Assembly (NCBI GenBank): GCA_005791535.1
Contig: SXWH01000289.1
Span: 1-54,762, forward strand
DNA: 54,762 bases
Source: Verrucomicrobiaceae bacterium
GTDB lineage: Bacteria > Verrucomicrobiota > Verrucomicrobiia > Chthoniobacterales > Chthoniobacteraceae
Direction: 5' to 3'
Shown here: piece after piece, positions 1 through 8,708 of the stretch
Layout: each line of letters opens with the position of its first letter
How positions within the stretch are numbered: the first letter of the stretch is position 1
Notes under the pieces: model-generated
The model's input: the letters and a program-made list of their open reading frames with translations, nothing else
What the model was told of the DNA's origin: nothing
Databases searched by the model: none
Made by a program: the position numbers and the translations under genes

Positions 1-1043
1 ATACGCAGGATGGTGTCATCATTATCGCTGCCACGAACCGTCCGGACGTGCTCGACCCTGCGCTTCTGCGCCCAGGCCGTGTTGACCGCCAGGTCACCGT
101 GGCGTTGCCCGACGTGAAGGGGCGCGAAGAGATTCTCAAAGTGCACGCGAAGCGCGTGAAGATGGCGGACAACGTGGATCTCGCAGTTACCGCCCGCGGC
201 ACGCCGGGATACAGCGGAGCTGAGTTGGCCAACGTCATTAACGAAGCCGCGTTAATGGCCGCTCGTCGGGGCGCGAAATCAATCACGCAGTCAGACCTCG
301 AGGAAGCGCGCGACAAGGTGCGCTGGGGCAAGGAGCGTCGCTCACTCGCGATGTCGGACAAGGAAAAGGAAAACACCGCCTATCACGAGGCTGGCCACGC
401 GCTGCTTGGCTGCCTGCTCGAACACGTGGATCCGCTTCACAAGGTGACCATCATCCCCCGCGGCCCTTCGCTTGGCTCGACGATGTATCTCCCGACCGAG
501 GACAAATACACTCATCGGAAGAACGAACTTCTCGATCGCCTCGTTATGATCATGGGCGGGCGGGTCGCAGAGGAACTCGTCTTTGGTGATGTGACAAATG
601 GAGCCCGCGGCGACATCGGTCAGGCGACCAATATTGCGCGGAAAATGGTCTGCGAATGGGGCATGAGTGAATCGCTCGGAATGGTGGATTACAGCGAGGG
701 TGAGGAGCACGTTTTCCTTGCGCGTGACATAAGCCGCGCGCGGAACTTCAGCGAGGTGACTGCGCAGCAAATTGATCGCGAAGTGAAGAAGCTCTGTGAT
801 GACGCTTACGCACGCGCGAAGCATTTGATTTCTTCCAATCGCGACAAACTTAACACCATCGCGAAGGCTTTGCTTGAGTTTGAAACGCTCGACGGTGGCC
901 AGGTGCACGACATCACGAAATCGGGAGGCATGAGCAATCCGCCGGCGCGCCCTGCGGGTCGGGCAAAAGTTGAGCCTGAGCCGGAGGCATCACCGGCCGA
1001 TCCTCAATTGGATCTCGGTGGCCTGAGCGGTGCGCCCGCCTAG
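1..1043 (+). CDS. ftsH: ATP-dependent zinc metalloprotease FtsH, C-terminal part (5' end outside window)
   Basis: Membrane-bound AAA+ protease that unfolds and degrades membrane and short-lived cytosolic proteins. The frame is open from base 3, so the N-terminal membrane segments and Walker motifs lie upstream of the window. Visible are the end of the AAA module ([18 protein letters not shown], the second region of homology with arginine finger) and the M41 peptidase domain with HEAGH at about 384-398 (two zinc ligands and the catalytic Glu), plus the downstream [14 protein letters not shown] segment that supplies the third ligand. The C-terminal tail is rich in Pro, Ala and Glu, as in many FtsH proteins. 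The htrA-like gene starts 22 bases downstream on the same strand, so two quality-control proteases may be co-transcribed. Family assignment is secure. Confidence 0.97.
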   Translation, partial: TQDGVIIIAATNRPDVLDPALLRPGRVDRQVTVALPDVKGREEILKVHAKRVKMADNVDLAVTARGTPGYSGAELANVINEAALMAARRGAKSITQSDLEEARDKVRWGKERRSLAMSDKEKENTAYHEAGHALLGCLLEHVDPLHKVTIIPRGPSLGSTMYLPTEDKYTHRKNELLDRLVMIMGGRVAEELVFGDVTNGARGDIGQATNIARKMVCEWGMSESLGMVDYSEGEEHVFLARDISRARNFSEVTAQQIDREVKKLCDDAYARAKHLISSNRDKLNTIAKALLEFETLDGGQVHDITKSGGMSNPPARPAGRAKVEPEPEASPADPQLDLGGLSGAPA

Positions 1044-1065
1044 GCTTTAGCGGTCTCCGAGCGAC

Positions 1066-2202
1066 ATGCGACGGATATTTCCGCTCCTCATTATCGGCAT
1101 TCTCATCGGCTACGGCTGGTGGAGATTTGAGCACCGGAATTCGGGCCGTACGCCGGAAAAGTACACGTTGCCAGAGGCTCCGGCGCTGAATCTCGATGAC
1201 ATAAAGATCCTTGAAGCCACCGACGCGGCCTTCACTCGGCTCGTTCAGGCGGTGATGCCGAGCGTGGTGAGCATCACGTCCTCTCGCGAGGTGTACCAGC
1301 CGCTCCCGCTCACGATTGAGGATTTGCTGCGCGGTCAGCAGAGACTGCAAAAGGGGGAATCTACTTCATTAGGAAGCGGGGTCATCGTCTCCAAGGAAGG
1401 GCACATTCTGACAAATCATCACGTCATCGCGAACATGACGGAGATCCGCGTTTTGCTCACCGATGGTCGCAATATCGCCGCAAAACTCATCGGCAGTGAT
1501 CCGAATACCGACATTGCCGTTCTGCGAATTGACACAAACGACATTCAGGCGCTTCCGTTCGGCGACAGCGAAGCCGTCTTCCAGGGCCAGCAGGTGGTCG
1601 CTGTGGGCAATCCGTATGGCCTCGATGGAACGGCGACATTTGGAAAAGTAAGTGCCACCGGCCGCCGCACGGGAAACGACAGTGGATTGGAGTACATTCA
1701 GACCGACGCCGCTGTGAACCAGGGCAATTCCGGCGGCCCGCTGCTAAATGTCCGCGGCGAAGTTATCGGAATCAACAGTTCCATTTTTACGAAAACCGGG
1801 GGCTGGCAGGGGATTAGTTTTGCGATTCCCGCCAACACGGCGAAGCGCGTGATGGAGGGGATTTTGAAACGCGGGCGGCTTGTTCGTGGATGGCTCGGCG
1901 TGAATATGCAGGCGCTCACGCCGCGCATCGCGCAGAACTTCGGCGTGCCGGATTTGAAAGGAGCGATCATCACGAGCACCATGCCCGGTTCGCCTGCGGA
2001 GCGGGCCGGATTGCAGCCCGGCGATGTCGTCCGAAAGGTGAACGGAAAGCCTATTGATGACTTTCAGATGCTCCGCGGGATCATTGCATCCTTGGAGGCC
2101 GGGCAGAAAATGGAAATCGAGATTCTCCGCGACGGACAGCCACGGAAAACCACGGTGACGATCGAAGAGATTCCGCCGCAGTTTGAGAGTCGGGGACGCT
2201 AG
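1066..2202 (+). CDS. Membrane-anchored HtrA/DegS-like serine protease with one PDZ domain
   Basis: Periplasmic trypsin-fold protease of the HtrA family, 378 residues. A hydrophobic stretch at residues 5-18 without an obvious cleavage site suggests an uncleaved signal anchor. The catalytic triad is intact: His119 (TNHHVI), Asp149 (NTDIAVLRI) and Ser222 (NQGNSGGPLL). A single PDZ domain occupies about residues 275-370. One anchor plus one PDZ is the DegS architecture, while DegP/DegQ usually have a cleaved signal and two PDZ domains; whether it signals like DegS cannot be told from sequence. It follows ftsH closely. Its TAG stop overlaps the TAG stop of the convergent metal permease gene, so there is no room for a terminator between them. 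Confidence 0.93.
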   Translation: MRRIFPLLIIGILIGYGWWRFEHRNSGRTPEKYTLPEAPALNLDDIKILEATDAAFTRLVQAVMPSVVSITSSREVYQPLPLTIEDLLRGQQRLQKGESTSLGSGVIVSKEGHILTNHHVIANMTEIRVLLTDGRNIAAKLIGSDPNTDIAVLRIDTNDIQALPFGDSEAVFQGQQVVAVGNPYGLDGTATFGKVSATGRRTGNDSGLEYIQTDAAVNQGNSGGPLLNVRGEVIGINSSIFTKTGGWQGISFAIPANTAKRVMEGILKRGRLVRGWLGVNMQALTPRIAQNFGVPDLKGAIITSTMPGSPAERAGLQPGDVVRKVNGKPIDDFQMLRGIIASLEAGQKMEIEILRDGQPRKTTVTIEEIPPQFESRGR

Positions 2203-3038
2203 GTCGTGGTTTCGCGGGTTTTGCGAAGCAATCCGCAACCTGGTGCGGCGAGCAGCGCGATTACGAAAACGAGTGTCTGGGTGAGGACAATGCATCCTGC
2301 TGGCGAGGCATCCGACAGAACGGATAGGTAGATTCCTGCCCACGTCGAGCCGACCGACGTAAGTAAAGCTAGGAGCAGCATTCGGTCGAATCGCTTCGTG
2401 AGCAGTAGCGCCGTCGCTCCCGGTGTAATCAGCGCCGCCACGACGAGAATTACGCCAACCGCCTGCATCGCAGCGACAATCGTCAGCGAAAGCAGAATGA
2501 GCAGCAAATATGTGAGGCCGCGGAGACGAAGGCCAATCGCACGGGCGTGCGACGGATCGAAGCAGACCAGCATCAGGTCGCGTCGCAGTGCGGAAACCAC
2601 GGCTAGCACGATGAGCGAGATTGCGCATGTTTCCACGATGCGCGCCGACGGGAGCATGAGGATGTTTCCGAAGAGAATGTGGTCGAGGTGCAAATCCGAA
2701 GGAGTCCGCGAAAACAGCACGAGTCCAAATGCAAACAGCCCGGTGAATACCACGCCCATCACGGTGTCCTCCTTGATGCGGCTGTTCGCTTTGATCCAGC
2801 CTGTACCCACCGCGCACAGAAGTCCGCTGCCAAACGCGCCGATGGAAAGCGGCAGTCCCGCCGTGTAAGCGAGAACGATTCCCGGTAGCACGGCGTGGGA
2901 GATAGCGTCGCCCATCAGCGACCATCCGCGAAGAACCAAAAAGCACGAAAGCAATGCGCAGACGGCCGCCACAAGGCCTCCGACGCCAAATGCCGCGAGG
3001 AACTCGCTTTGAAATGGCTCGAGCAGGCGCTCCATCAT
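2199..3038 (-). CDS. Metal ABC transporter permease, SitD/YfeD-type (second permease)
   Basis: Integral membrane subunit of a Mn/Fe/Zn-type ABC importer (ABC-3 family), about 279 residues with roughly eight hydrophobic segments. Family hallmarks include the GWSLMGDAISHAVLPG segment near the N-terminus and the long TPGATALLLT region near the C-terminus. The open frame extends about 105 residues further upstream, but that part has the composition of a shadow frame. The ATG at 3038 overlaps the stop of the upstream permease (ATGA), which decides the start; a second ATG follows directly. It is last in a four-gene operon with the order binding protein, ATPase, permease, permease, as in SitABCD and YfeABCD. 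The two permeases probably form a heterodimer. Confidence 0.92.
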   Translation of the reverse strand: MMERLLEPFQSEFLAAFGVGGLVAAVCALLSCFLVLRGWSLMGDAISHAVLPGIVLAYTAGLPLSIGAFGSGLLCAVGTGWIKANSRIKEDTVMGVVFTGLFAFGLVLFSRTPSDLHLDHILFGNILMLPSARIVETCAISLIVLAVVSALRRDLMLVCFDPSHARAIGLRLRGLTYLLLILLSLTIVAAMQAVGVILVVAALITPGATALLLTKRFDRMLLLALLTSVGSTWAGIYLSVLSDASPAGCIVLTQTLVFVIALLAAPGCGLLRKTRETTT

Positions 3039-3868
3039 ATTCGGGCGCGACGTGTCGCGATGAGGCCGTGCTTTGGTGCAAACACGAGTGCGAAGGCGAA
3101 GAGGACGGCTTGAAGTGAGACGATGCATCCGCCGGTTTGCCCGTTTACATAGTAGCTCGCGTAAGCGCCGAGAAATGCTGTGACGGTTCCAAAGGTCGCG
3201 CCGATGATCAGCATCGAGCCGAAACGGTCCGTGAGCAAATATGCTGTCGCCCCGGGAATGACGAGCATCGCGACCACGAGGCATGCGCCCACGGCCTGCA
3301 GTGCCGCGACCGCCGTTGCCGAGAGCAGCAGCAGTAGCATCACGTGGAGCCACATCACGGGCATTCCAAGCGCGCGTGCATGGCTACTGTCGAAGCAAAA
3401 CAGCATCAGGTCGCGCCACTTGAGGGCGATCACCACAAGACACAGCACGGATACTATCGCGAGTTGCAGAACGTCTCCCGGGGCAATGCCGAGAATGTTT
3501 CCAAGGACAATCGTTCTCAAATCCACACGGCTGGGGAAAATGGAAATCAACACGAGTCCGAGCGCAAAAAACGCGGTGAACACGATGCCGATTACCGCAT
3601 CCTCGCGAACCGGCGTTTTGACTTTCACAAACGCCATTGCGCCCGCCGCGAGCAGTCCGCTTGCAAACGCGCCTACGGCGAATGGCAGCCCCGCCAGATA
3701 GGCAATCGTGACTCCGGGGACGACCGCGTGGCTGAGTGCATCTCCCATGAGTGACCAGCCTTTGAGCGTGACGAATCCGGAAAGCAGGCCGCAAACGCAT
3801 CCGATGAGCGCGCTCGTCCACATCGCCGTAAGCATGTAGTCGTATTGAAATGGAGTCAGCCAGCTCAC
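3035..3868 (-). CDS. Metal ABC transporter permease, SitC/YfeC-type (first permease)
   Basis: ABC-3 family permease of 277 residues, paralogous to the downstream gene: both carry the GWSLMGDA-SHAV-PG segment near residue 38 and an IPGATAYLLTDRF-type segment late in the protein. It should form the membrane channel with its neighbour and pass Mn2+ or Fe2+ across the inner membrane. The start is GTG at 3868, overlapping the TGA of the ATPase gene (GTGA), and its own stop overlaps the next ATG (ATGA). This points to tight translational coupling of all permease and ATPase genes. Metal identity is inferred from the binding protein, not from this subunit. Confidence 0.92.
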   Translation of the reverse strand: MSWLTPFQYDYMLTAMWTSALIGCVCGLLSGFVTLKGWSLMGDALSHAVVPGVTIAYLAGLPFAVGAFASGLLAAGAMAFVKVKTPVREDAVIGIVFTAFFALGLVLISIFPSRVDLRTIVLGNILGIAPGDVLQLAIVSVLCLVVIALKWRDLMLFCFDSSHARALGMPVMWLHVMLLLLLSATAVAALQAVGACLVVAMLVIPGATAYLLTDRFGSMLIIGATFGTVTAFLGAYASYYVNGQTGGCIVSLQAVLFAFALVFAPKHGLIATRRARI

Positions 3869-4767
3869 TTCTCCTCCTCCTTCTCCCGCTCGGAAATCAG
3901 TGCCTCGCGGCCAGTGCGGTCGAGATACTCGATGTGGCCCTTCCTGCCGAGCACGAGCGGGCGTTCATCGTCGGTGAGCACGGTGACGCTCTTGCCGTCG
4001 TGGTCATGCACCGTGGAGCGTTCCATGTGAAACTGCCGGAGGACACCGCCAAACGCCTTCATTAAGTTCTCCGGCGTGAAGACTTCGTCCGTCGGGCCGC
4101 ATGCCAGAACCGTGCGGTTCACAAGGACCACGCGGTCGCAGAATTCCGGGACCGAGCCGAGGTTGTGTGTGGAAACGAGAATCAGACTGCCCGTGGAGCG
4201 AAGTTCACGCAGCAGGGTGATGATATCGTCCTCGGTCCGCGCGTCCACACCGGTGAACGGCTCGTCCAGTAGAATAATCCGGCCTCCCTGCGCAATGGCC
4301 CGCGCGACAAACGCCCGCTTCTTTTGTCCGCCGGAAAGCTCACCGATTTGGCGGTCCCGGAGTTCCCACAGCCCGACGCGCTCGAGCGCGGCGCGAACGG
4401 CGTCGCGGTCCGCTGTGCGTGGGATTCGAAGCAGGCCCATGTGGCCGTAGCGGCCCATCATTACGACGTCATAAATGCTCACGGGAAACGTCCAGTCCAC
4501 ATCCTCCGCCTGCGGGACGTAGGCAACCCAGCTTCGCTTTTGCGCCTTGCGAATGCCCTCGCCGTTCACGGTGACCCATCCGTGCACCGGTTTGACAAAG
4601 CCCATCAGCGCTTTGAAGAGGGTGGATTTTCCGGAGCCGTTCACACCAACCAGCGCGCAGATCGTCCCGCCGTCGAGGCGGAAACTCGCGTCGCGAAGTG
4701 CGGTGTTTCCGTTCGGGTAGGTGACCGTGACCTCACGGGCTTCGAGAATGAGCGGGCTATTTTCCAT
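3865..4767 (-). CDS. Metal ABC transporter ATP-binding protein, SitB/YfeB-type
   Basis: Nucleotide-binding subunit, about 300 residues from the chosen start. Walker A is GVNGSGKST (41-49), the Q-loop glutamine is Q86 (YVPQAEDVDW), the signature is LSGGQ (144-148), Walker B is RIILLDEPF, and the switch histidine is H201 (STHN). The YVPQ...VDWTFP motif is typical of the Mn/Zn/Fe ABC-3 ATPases. An earlier in-frame ATG at 4800 would overlap the binding-protein gene by 44 bases; the ATG at 4767 overlaps by only 11 and has GGA about ten bases upstream, so I prefer it. A charged tail (EREKEEEK) extends past the core domain. The start is the only uncertain point. Confidence 0.93.
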   Translation of the reverse strand: MENSPLILEAREVTVTYPNGNTALRDASFRLDGGTICALVGVNGSGKSTLFKALMGFVKPVHGWVTVNGEGIRKAQKRSWVAYVPQAEDVDWTFPVSIYDVVMMGRYGHMGLLRIPRTADRDAVRAALERVGLWELRDRQIGELSGGQKKRAFVARAIAQGGRIILLDEPFTGVDARTEDDIITLLRELRSTGSLILVSTHNLGSVPEFCDRVVLVNRTVLACGPTDEVFTPENLMKAFGGVLRQFHMERSTVHDHDGKSVTVLTDDERPLVLGRKGHIEYLDRTGREALISEREKEEEK

Positions 4768-5692
4768 CGGGGAAGAATCCGCGGACGATGGTTTCTGCAT
4801 TGGTCTCGAGCAGCTTCAGGAAAGTCGGCGCCGGCCCGTCGGGGCCCGTGAGGGAATCGACGTATAACACGCCGCCGAATCGCGCGCCTGTTTCTCGCGC
4901 CACCCGGCGCGCGGGTTTATCGCTCACCGTGCTCTCGCAGAATACCACCGGGACATTATTCGCACGTATGCCATCGATGACGCGCTGGACCTGCTGCGGC
5001 GTGCCTTGTGCGTCCGCATTAATGGGCCACAGAAAAAGAGGCTGCAGACCGTAGTCGCGACACAGGTAGGAAAAGGCGCCTTCGCTCGTCACAAGCCAGC
5101 GCTGCATCTCCGGAATCGCCGAGAGCTTTGCGCGGACGGGAGCGGCGGTCTCGCGAATCTTCGCGATGTATGCATCGGAGTTTGCCTTGAACGATTCGGC
5201 GTGTTGCGGAAGGACCTCTGTGAGTGCCTTGCGGATGTTTTCCACGTAAAGCACCGCGTTCTCTGGCGACATCCAAGCGTGCGGATTTGGCTTCCCGGTA
5301 TACGGGCCGTCGGTGATTCCCATCGGCTGGATTCCCTCGGTGACCGTGAACTGCGGCACGTTCTTGATGTTTGCAAAAAACGGCTCGAACCAGCGTTCGA
5401 GATTCATGCCGTTCCAGAGAACAAGTGACGCCCGCTTTGTTTTCACGATATCGCCCGGCGTCGGTTCGTATCCGTGAATCTCCGCACCGGGCTTTGTGAT
5501 AGAAAGCACCTCGACGTGCTCGCCGCCCACATTCTGCGCCATATCGGCCAGAATGGTGAACGTAGTCAGCACGACAGGTCGTCCGGAAGCCTGCGGAGCT
5601 TTTCCGCATCCCGAAATGAGGATGGACGCCAGCAAAGCGACGCCAAGCGACCGCAGGAGGAGCAGTGTGAGTGGACGAAGATTGTTAGCCAT
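4757..5692 (-). CDS. Metal ABC transporter substrate-binding lipoprotein, SitA/YfeA-type
   Basis: Periplasmic or membrane-tethered cluster A-I binding protein of 311 residues. The signal peptide ends in the lipobox LISGC, making Cys29 the probable lipidated residue. Candidate metal ligands sit at family spacing: His73 (GAEIHGYEPTPGD), His138 (NPHAWMSPEN), Glu204 (VTSEGAFSYL) and Asp279 (LYVDSLTG), matching the His/His/Glu/Asp set known for Mn-binding PsaA-type proteins. The wording around YEPTPGD and NGMNLERWF resembles SitA/YfeA more than ZnuA, and there is no His-rich loop, so Mn2+/Fe2+ is more likely than Zn2+. First gene of the operon; AGGA precedes the ATG by seven bases. Confidence 0.93.
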   Translation of the reverse strand: MANNLRPLTLLLLRSLGVALLASILISGCGKAPQASGRPVVLTTFTILADMAQNVGGEHVEVLSITKPGAEIHGYEPTPGDIVKTKRASLVLWNGMNLERWFEPFFANIKNVPQFTVTEGIQPMGITDGPYTGKPNPHAWMSPENAVLYVENIRKALTEVLPQHAESFKANSDAYIAKIRETAAPVRAKLSAIPEMQRWLVTSEGAFSYLCRDYGLQPLFLWPINADAQGTPQQVQRVIDGIRANNVPVVFCESTVSDKPARRVARETGARFGGVLYVDSLTGPDGPAPTFLKLLETNAETIVRGFFPDGK

Positions 5693-5713
5693 GGCTAATT
5701 CCTATAGCCATGG
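5685..5713 (-). promoter_or_regulatory. Palindrome and repeat over the start of the metal-importer operon (candidate operator)
   Basis: TTAGCCATGGCTAA (5685-5698) is a perfect 14-base palindrome lying on the start codon of the binding-protein gene. Its core TAGCCATGG recurs at 5705-5713 in direct orientation. A metal-responsive repressor (MntR/DtxR or Fur type) would be expected to control such an operon, but this sequence is not a clear match to a consensus I can name. The palindrome may simply reflect coding sequence with an adjacent SD. Confidence 0.3.
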
Positions 5714-5765
5714 GAAACTTCTCTGCAATCTCAATCGCCTGCGCTTGCGGCGCGCTGCGCGAAAA

Positions 5766-6065
5766 TCAGGACATCATTTGCCGCTCGGCTTCGAGCCAAT
5801 CGGCGATTGGGTCTGGTTCGAATCCCGCCACGCGGCGCTCCAGTGAGATGTAGTATGCCCGGACTTCGACGTCCGACCGGTTGACGCCGCTTGCCCGCAC
5901 TGGTTTCGGTGCCGGTTTTGCCGCGGGCTTCTTCGCTGTCTTTGCAGCGGTCCGGACGGCGGCCTTTGGAGCCGGTTTGGCGGCTTCGCGTTTGGGCGCG
6001 GTTTTAGGTTTTGTTTTGGCGGCCGGTTTGGTCGCCCCCTCTTTCTTCTCGTTTTTCGTTCCCAT
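5766..6065 (-). CDS. Lys/Ala/Pro-rich protein with C-terminal DUF2934-like domain
   Basis: A basic 99-residue protein. Residues about 8-60 are a low-complexity run of Lys, Ala and Pro (repeated AKPAPK/AAK units) like the tails of histone H1-like bacterial proteins, which bind DNA non-specifically. The C-terminal 35 residues (VRAYYISLERRVAG...DWLEAERQ) resemble the short helical DUF2934 domain, whose function is unknown. A strong AAAGGAG ribosome binding site precedes the ATG by seven bases, better than most genes in the window. It lies alone between the metal importer and a secreted protein. A nucleoid-associated role is inference from composition only. Confidence 0.75.
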   Translation of the reverse strand: MGTKNEKKEGATKPAAKTKPKTAPKREAAKPAPKAAVRTAAKTAKKPAAKPAPKPVRASGVNRSDVEVRAYYISLERRVAGFEPDPIADWLEAERQMMS

Positions 6066-6169
6066 GTGTTACTCCTTTCGACCGGCTTCGGAGAGAGGTG
6101 AGGCATAGCCAGCCAACGGAGTTACTAGCAAACCGCACGCGACTTGGGAAGCACTGTGTGCGCGAATGC

Positions 6170-8524
6170 TCAGTTGTATTCCAAAATCGCGCTCGCTGAA
6201 ACGTCTGCGTCGCTCACAAACCGAATCCAATAAGCGCCGAATTCAGTCGGAAACTCGTAGTCGAGTGGCTCGCCGGGTTTGGTGGCGAGCGTGGTGAAAT
6301 GCGACCACGTTCCGGTGCCTGTAAAGTCCGCCTCGATCCGCACGTTCGCCGCCGCGCTTGTTTTGAGCGAGAGGCGTTTCCGGTCGAAGCCGGTGCAAAT
6401 ATAGGGATCGCTCGGCTGGCCTGCTTTTGCGGCGGTTTCATGCCACGGTCCTCCGCGACCGCGCGGTTTTCCGAGTTGCCAGAGATCGTCCACTGCGCCG
6501 GCCCACAACGCGCATTTTCCATCATCGCTGCGAATGATGTGTTCGCCTTTCGCATCGTGCGCGATCCCGCTGATCACGAGCAAACCGCGGTAGCTCGCAT
6601 AGTCAAAAATCGCGCGATCGTGCGTGGTTATCGGGCGGATTTTTGTGAAGCCGCCGGCGTTCTCGGCGGGGAACTCGTAGAACGTGCCGTATGCGTTGAG
6701 CAGGTTTCGCTCGGTGCAGATTTCCCGGGCAACGCGCGCGCCTTGTGACGCGGTTCCTTTTGGCAGGCGCCACCGCACGCCTTTGGCATCCTGCCAGTAT
6801 GCAGAAGCCGCGTCGACAGCGAGTGCTGTCGTCGGAATCGCAGCATTCTTCGAAGTCCATTCCACGCCTTTTGGATCGTCTGCTTTCGCGAGGTGGAGCA
6901 AACCGTCGAGATCGTAGGCCTCACCGTCGTGGATGAATCGGAGAGTCTTCAGTCCACCGCCGCGGGCGTAAAGAAGTCCGTGAGTCGTCTGGCCGGTTCC
7001 CACCCCGTCGAAAATTTCGGATGCCTTCGTCGCGCGGTTGTCTTTTTTCCGTAGGTGAAACATCGCGGTGGCCCGTGCGCAGTCGCCGCGCGGAACAAGG
7101 CGGACCCACTCTCCAGCCACGCCAATCGGTTCCCATGCAGTGCCGTTCGCTGGAACAGTGATATCCCGCACGAGTGTGAATTCGCCGGTGCCGCGCAAAT
7201 CTGCCTCGAGCCCGACGACGAGCGGCTTGTCGCCTCCCTGCGCGAGGTGCATCGCCACGTGGTCGTAGCCACCGATGAGAAACGGTTCGGAGGGAGCGCC
7301 TGCCTTCACGGATTCATCGATCCACACTGCGCCGCGTCCAATGACCGGCCCGAGTGAGTCTAGTTGGCCGGGCGTGACAAACCATAGGTTCGATTGCGAC
7401 TGCCCCGGTCCGGCCAGATCGCCCTTGAGCGGATGCTTGTTGAGAAACTCGCTCTTTGCGGTGTCGTCGCATCCGAGCACGATGCGGTCACCCCAGCGGC
7501 AGAAGTCGCCGATTACTTTGAGGTAGTTTGAACGCGGCACGATACCCGCGGTTTTCGTCGCGGAGAACGTCCTCGGAAAGTGCCAGAACGCACCGTGCAT
7601 GGTCATGAGCAGTTCGCCCTCGCCGATTTCCCGAATGCGCGGCCATTCCGTATTCCATCCGTGGGCGCCGTCGTAGCTGTGCGACGACTTCGGCAGGCGA
7701 AACGAAGACCATTTGCCGCCGTCGAGTACCATCAGAATCAGCGAGCGGTGATCCCACCCGACGCTCCAAAGCGGCGCATCCGGCGCGCTTCCCTCGATAC
7801 CGCCGGGACCGGTCACTTCAGTGAATTGATTCCTCCGCACAACGGTCCACTTGTCCGCTTTGCCGTCCCACTCCGCGAGCACGCCGCTTGGAACCGCGGG
7901 ATTGCTGAGTGCCTCGCGCGCGTGGTCGCCATTATTGGCGTAAACGTAGCGGCCCTGCGCTGAGTAGAAGCCCTTCCCGTGGTAGCCCGGAAGATCCGCC
8001 TTCCGGCCGGTCTTCACCTGTTCATCGGCCCACAGCTCCGAAACGGCGAGTGATTTTACGTCCACCTCGTAAACCCCTTCCTCCATTGTCGCGAATACGA
8101 CTTTTCCCGCCGGGTCGGTCAAATGCCTCGCGAGTCCCGTATGGCGGCCGAACATTGTGGAATAAGGGATCGTCCGCACATTCCGCTTGGAGTCGATGAC
8201 GTATGGTCCAATGAAAAGTTGCCCGGATTCCTTGTGGATCATCCGGTTCGCGGGCGTTCCGCCGATGCTTTCCGGCCGGATCGAAAGGGCGAGTTCCTGA
8301 GTGATTTCGTAAAGCTTGTCGGACGAGCCCTTCGGCAGATGCGGGCCGTAGGTGATGACCCAAAGCCGATCGGCCCACGGAACAACGGCACCGGTTCCAC
8401 ACTCGCCTTCGTCGTTGAACATCGCGAGGTGCGGGTAAATGCCCGAAATGCTCCGTGGCTGTTGCGGGAATGCCGGTGCCGTAAGGCAGAGTGTCGCTGC
8501 CAGAAGATGCGTGCGTATTTTCAT
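6170..8524 (-). CDS. Secreted protein of unknown function, about 784 residues
   Basis: I do not recognise the family. The ATG at 8524 was chosen because it opens directly into a signal peptide (MKIRTHLLAATLCLTAPAFPQQ); an ATG 11 codons upstream would place polar residues before it. The mature part has no membrane segment and repeatedly shows short aromatic/Gly-Asp strands (PLWSVGWDHRSLILMVLDGGKW and similar), which suggests a beta-propeller-like extracellular protein. Its divergent neighbour is a GntP sugar-acid permease, with about 184 bases between the two starts, so a role in carbohydrate use is possible but not shown. The protein is full-length with an intact frame and has codon use like its neighbours. 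Confidence 0.85.
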   Translation of the reverse strand: MKIRTHLLAATLCLTAPAFPQQPRSISGIYPHLAMFNDEGECGTGAVVPWADRLWVITYGPHLPKGSSDKLYEITQELALSIRPESIGGTPANRMIHKESGQLFIGPYVIDSKRNVRTIPYSTMFGRHTGLARHLTDPAGKVVFATMEEGVYEVDVKSLAVSELWADEQVKTGRKADLPGYHGKGFYSAQGRYVYANNGDHAREALSNPAVPSGVLAEWDGKADKWTVVRRNQFTEVTGPGGIEGSAPDAPLWSVGWDHRSLILMVLDGGKWSSFRLPKSSHSYDGAHGWNTEWPRIREIGEGELLMTMHGAFWHFPRTFSATKTAGIVPRSNYLKVIGDFCRWGDRIVLGCDDTAKSEFLNKHPLKGDLAGPGQSQSNLWFVTPGQLDSLGPVIGRGAVWIDESVKAGAPSEPFLIGGYDHVAMHLAQGGDKPLVVGLEADLRGTGEFTLVRDITVPANGTAWEPIGVAGEWVRLVPRGDCARATAMFHLRKKDNRATKASEIFDGVGTGQTTHGLLYARGGGLKTLRFIHDGEAYDLDGLLHLAKADDPKGVEWTSKNAAIPTTALAVDAASAYWQDAKGVRWRLPKGTASQGARVAREICTERNLLNAYGTFYEFPAENAGGFTKIRPITTHDRAIFDYASYRGLLVISGIAHDAKGEHIIRSDDGKCALWAGAVDDLWQLGKPRGRGGPWHETAAKAGQPSDPYICTGFDRKRLSLKTSAAANVRIEADFTGTGTWSHFTTLATKPGEPLDYEFPTEFGAYWIRFVSDADVSASAILEYN

Positions 8525-8708
8525 CGCGCCCAACCTATGCGTTTCGCTGAGCGCCACGCAACCTCCGCAGCGCTTTCGAGCTGAAAAGTGATTGCCGCGT
8601 TTCCCCCGTCTTTCTACCTATCCCTGCGATGAATCCCACGCCTAAACAGGGCCTCGCTTACTCCAGTTCTCACCGGCAACTGCACCATTCACAACGGGTT
8701 GGTCGCTG

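Noticed and set aside
1744..3081. 445-codon minus-strand frame across the htrA/permease border
   Set aside because: Spans two real genes in another frame; Arg/His-rich nonsense composition.
4768..4800. Longer N-terminus for the metal ABC ATPase
   Set aside because: Would overlap the binding-protein gene by 44 bases and add 11 polar, unconserved residues; the ATG at 4767 fits better, though not proven.
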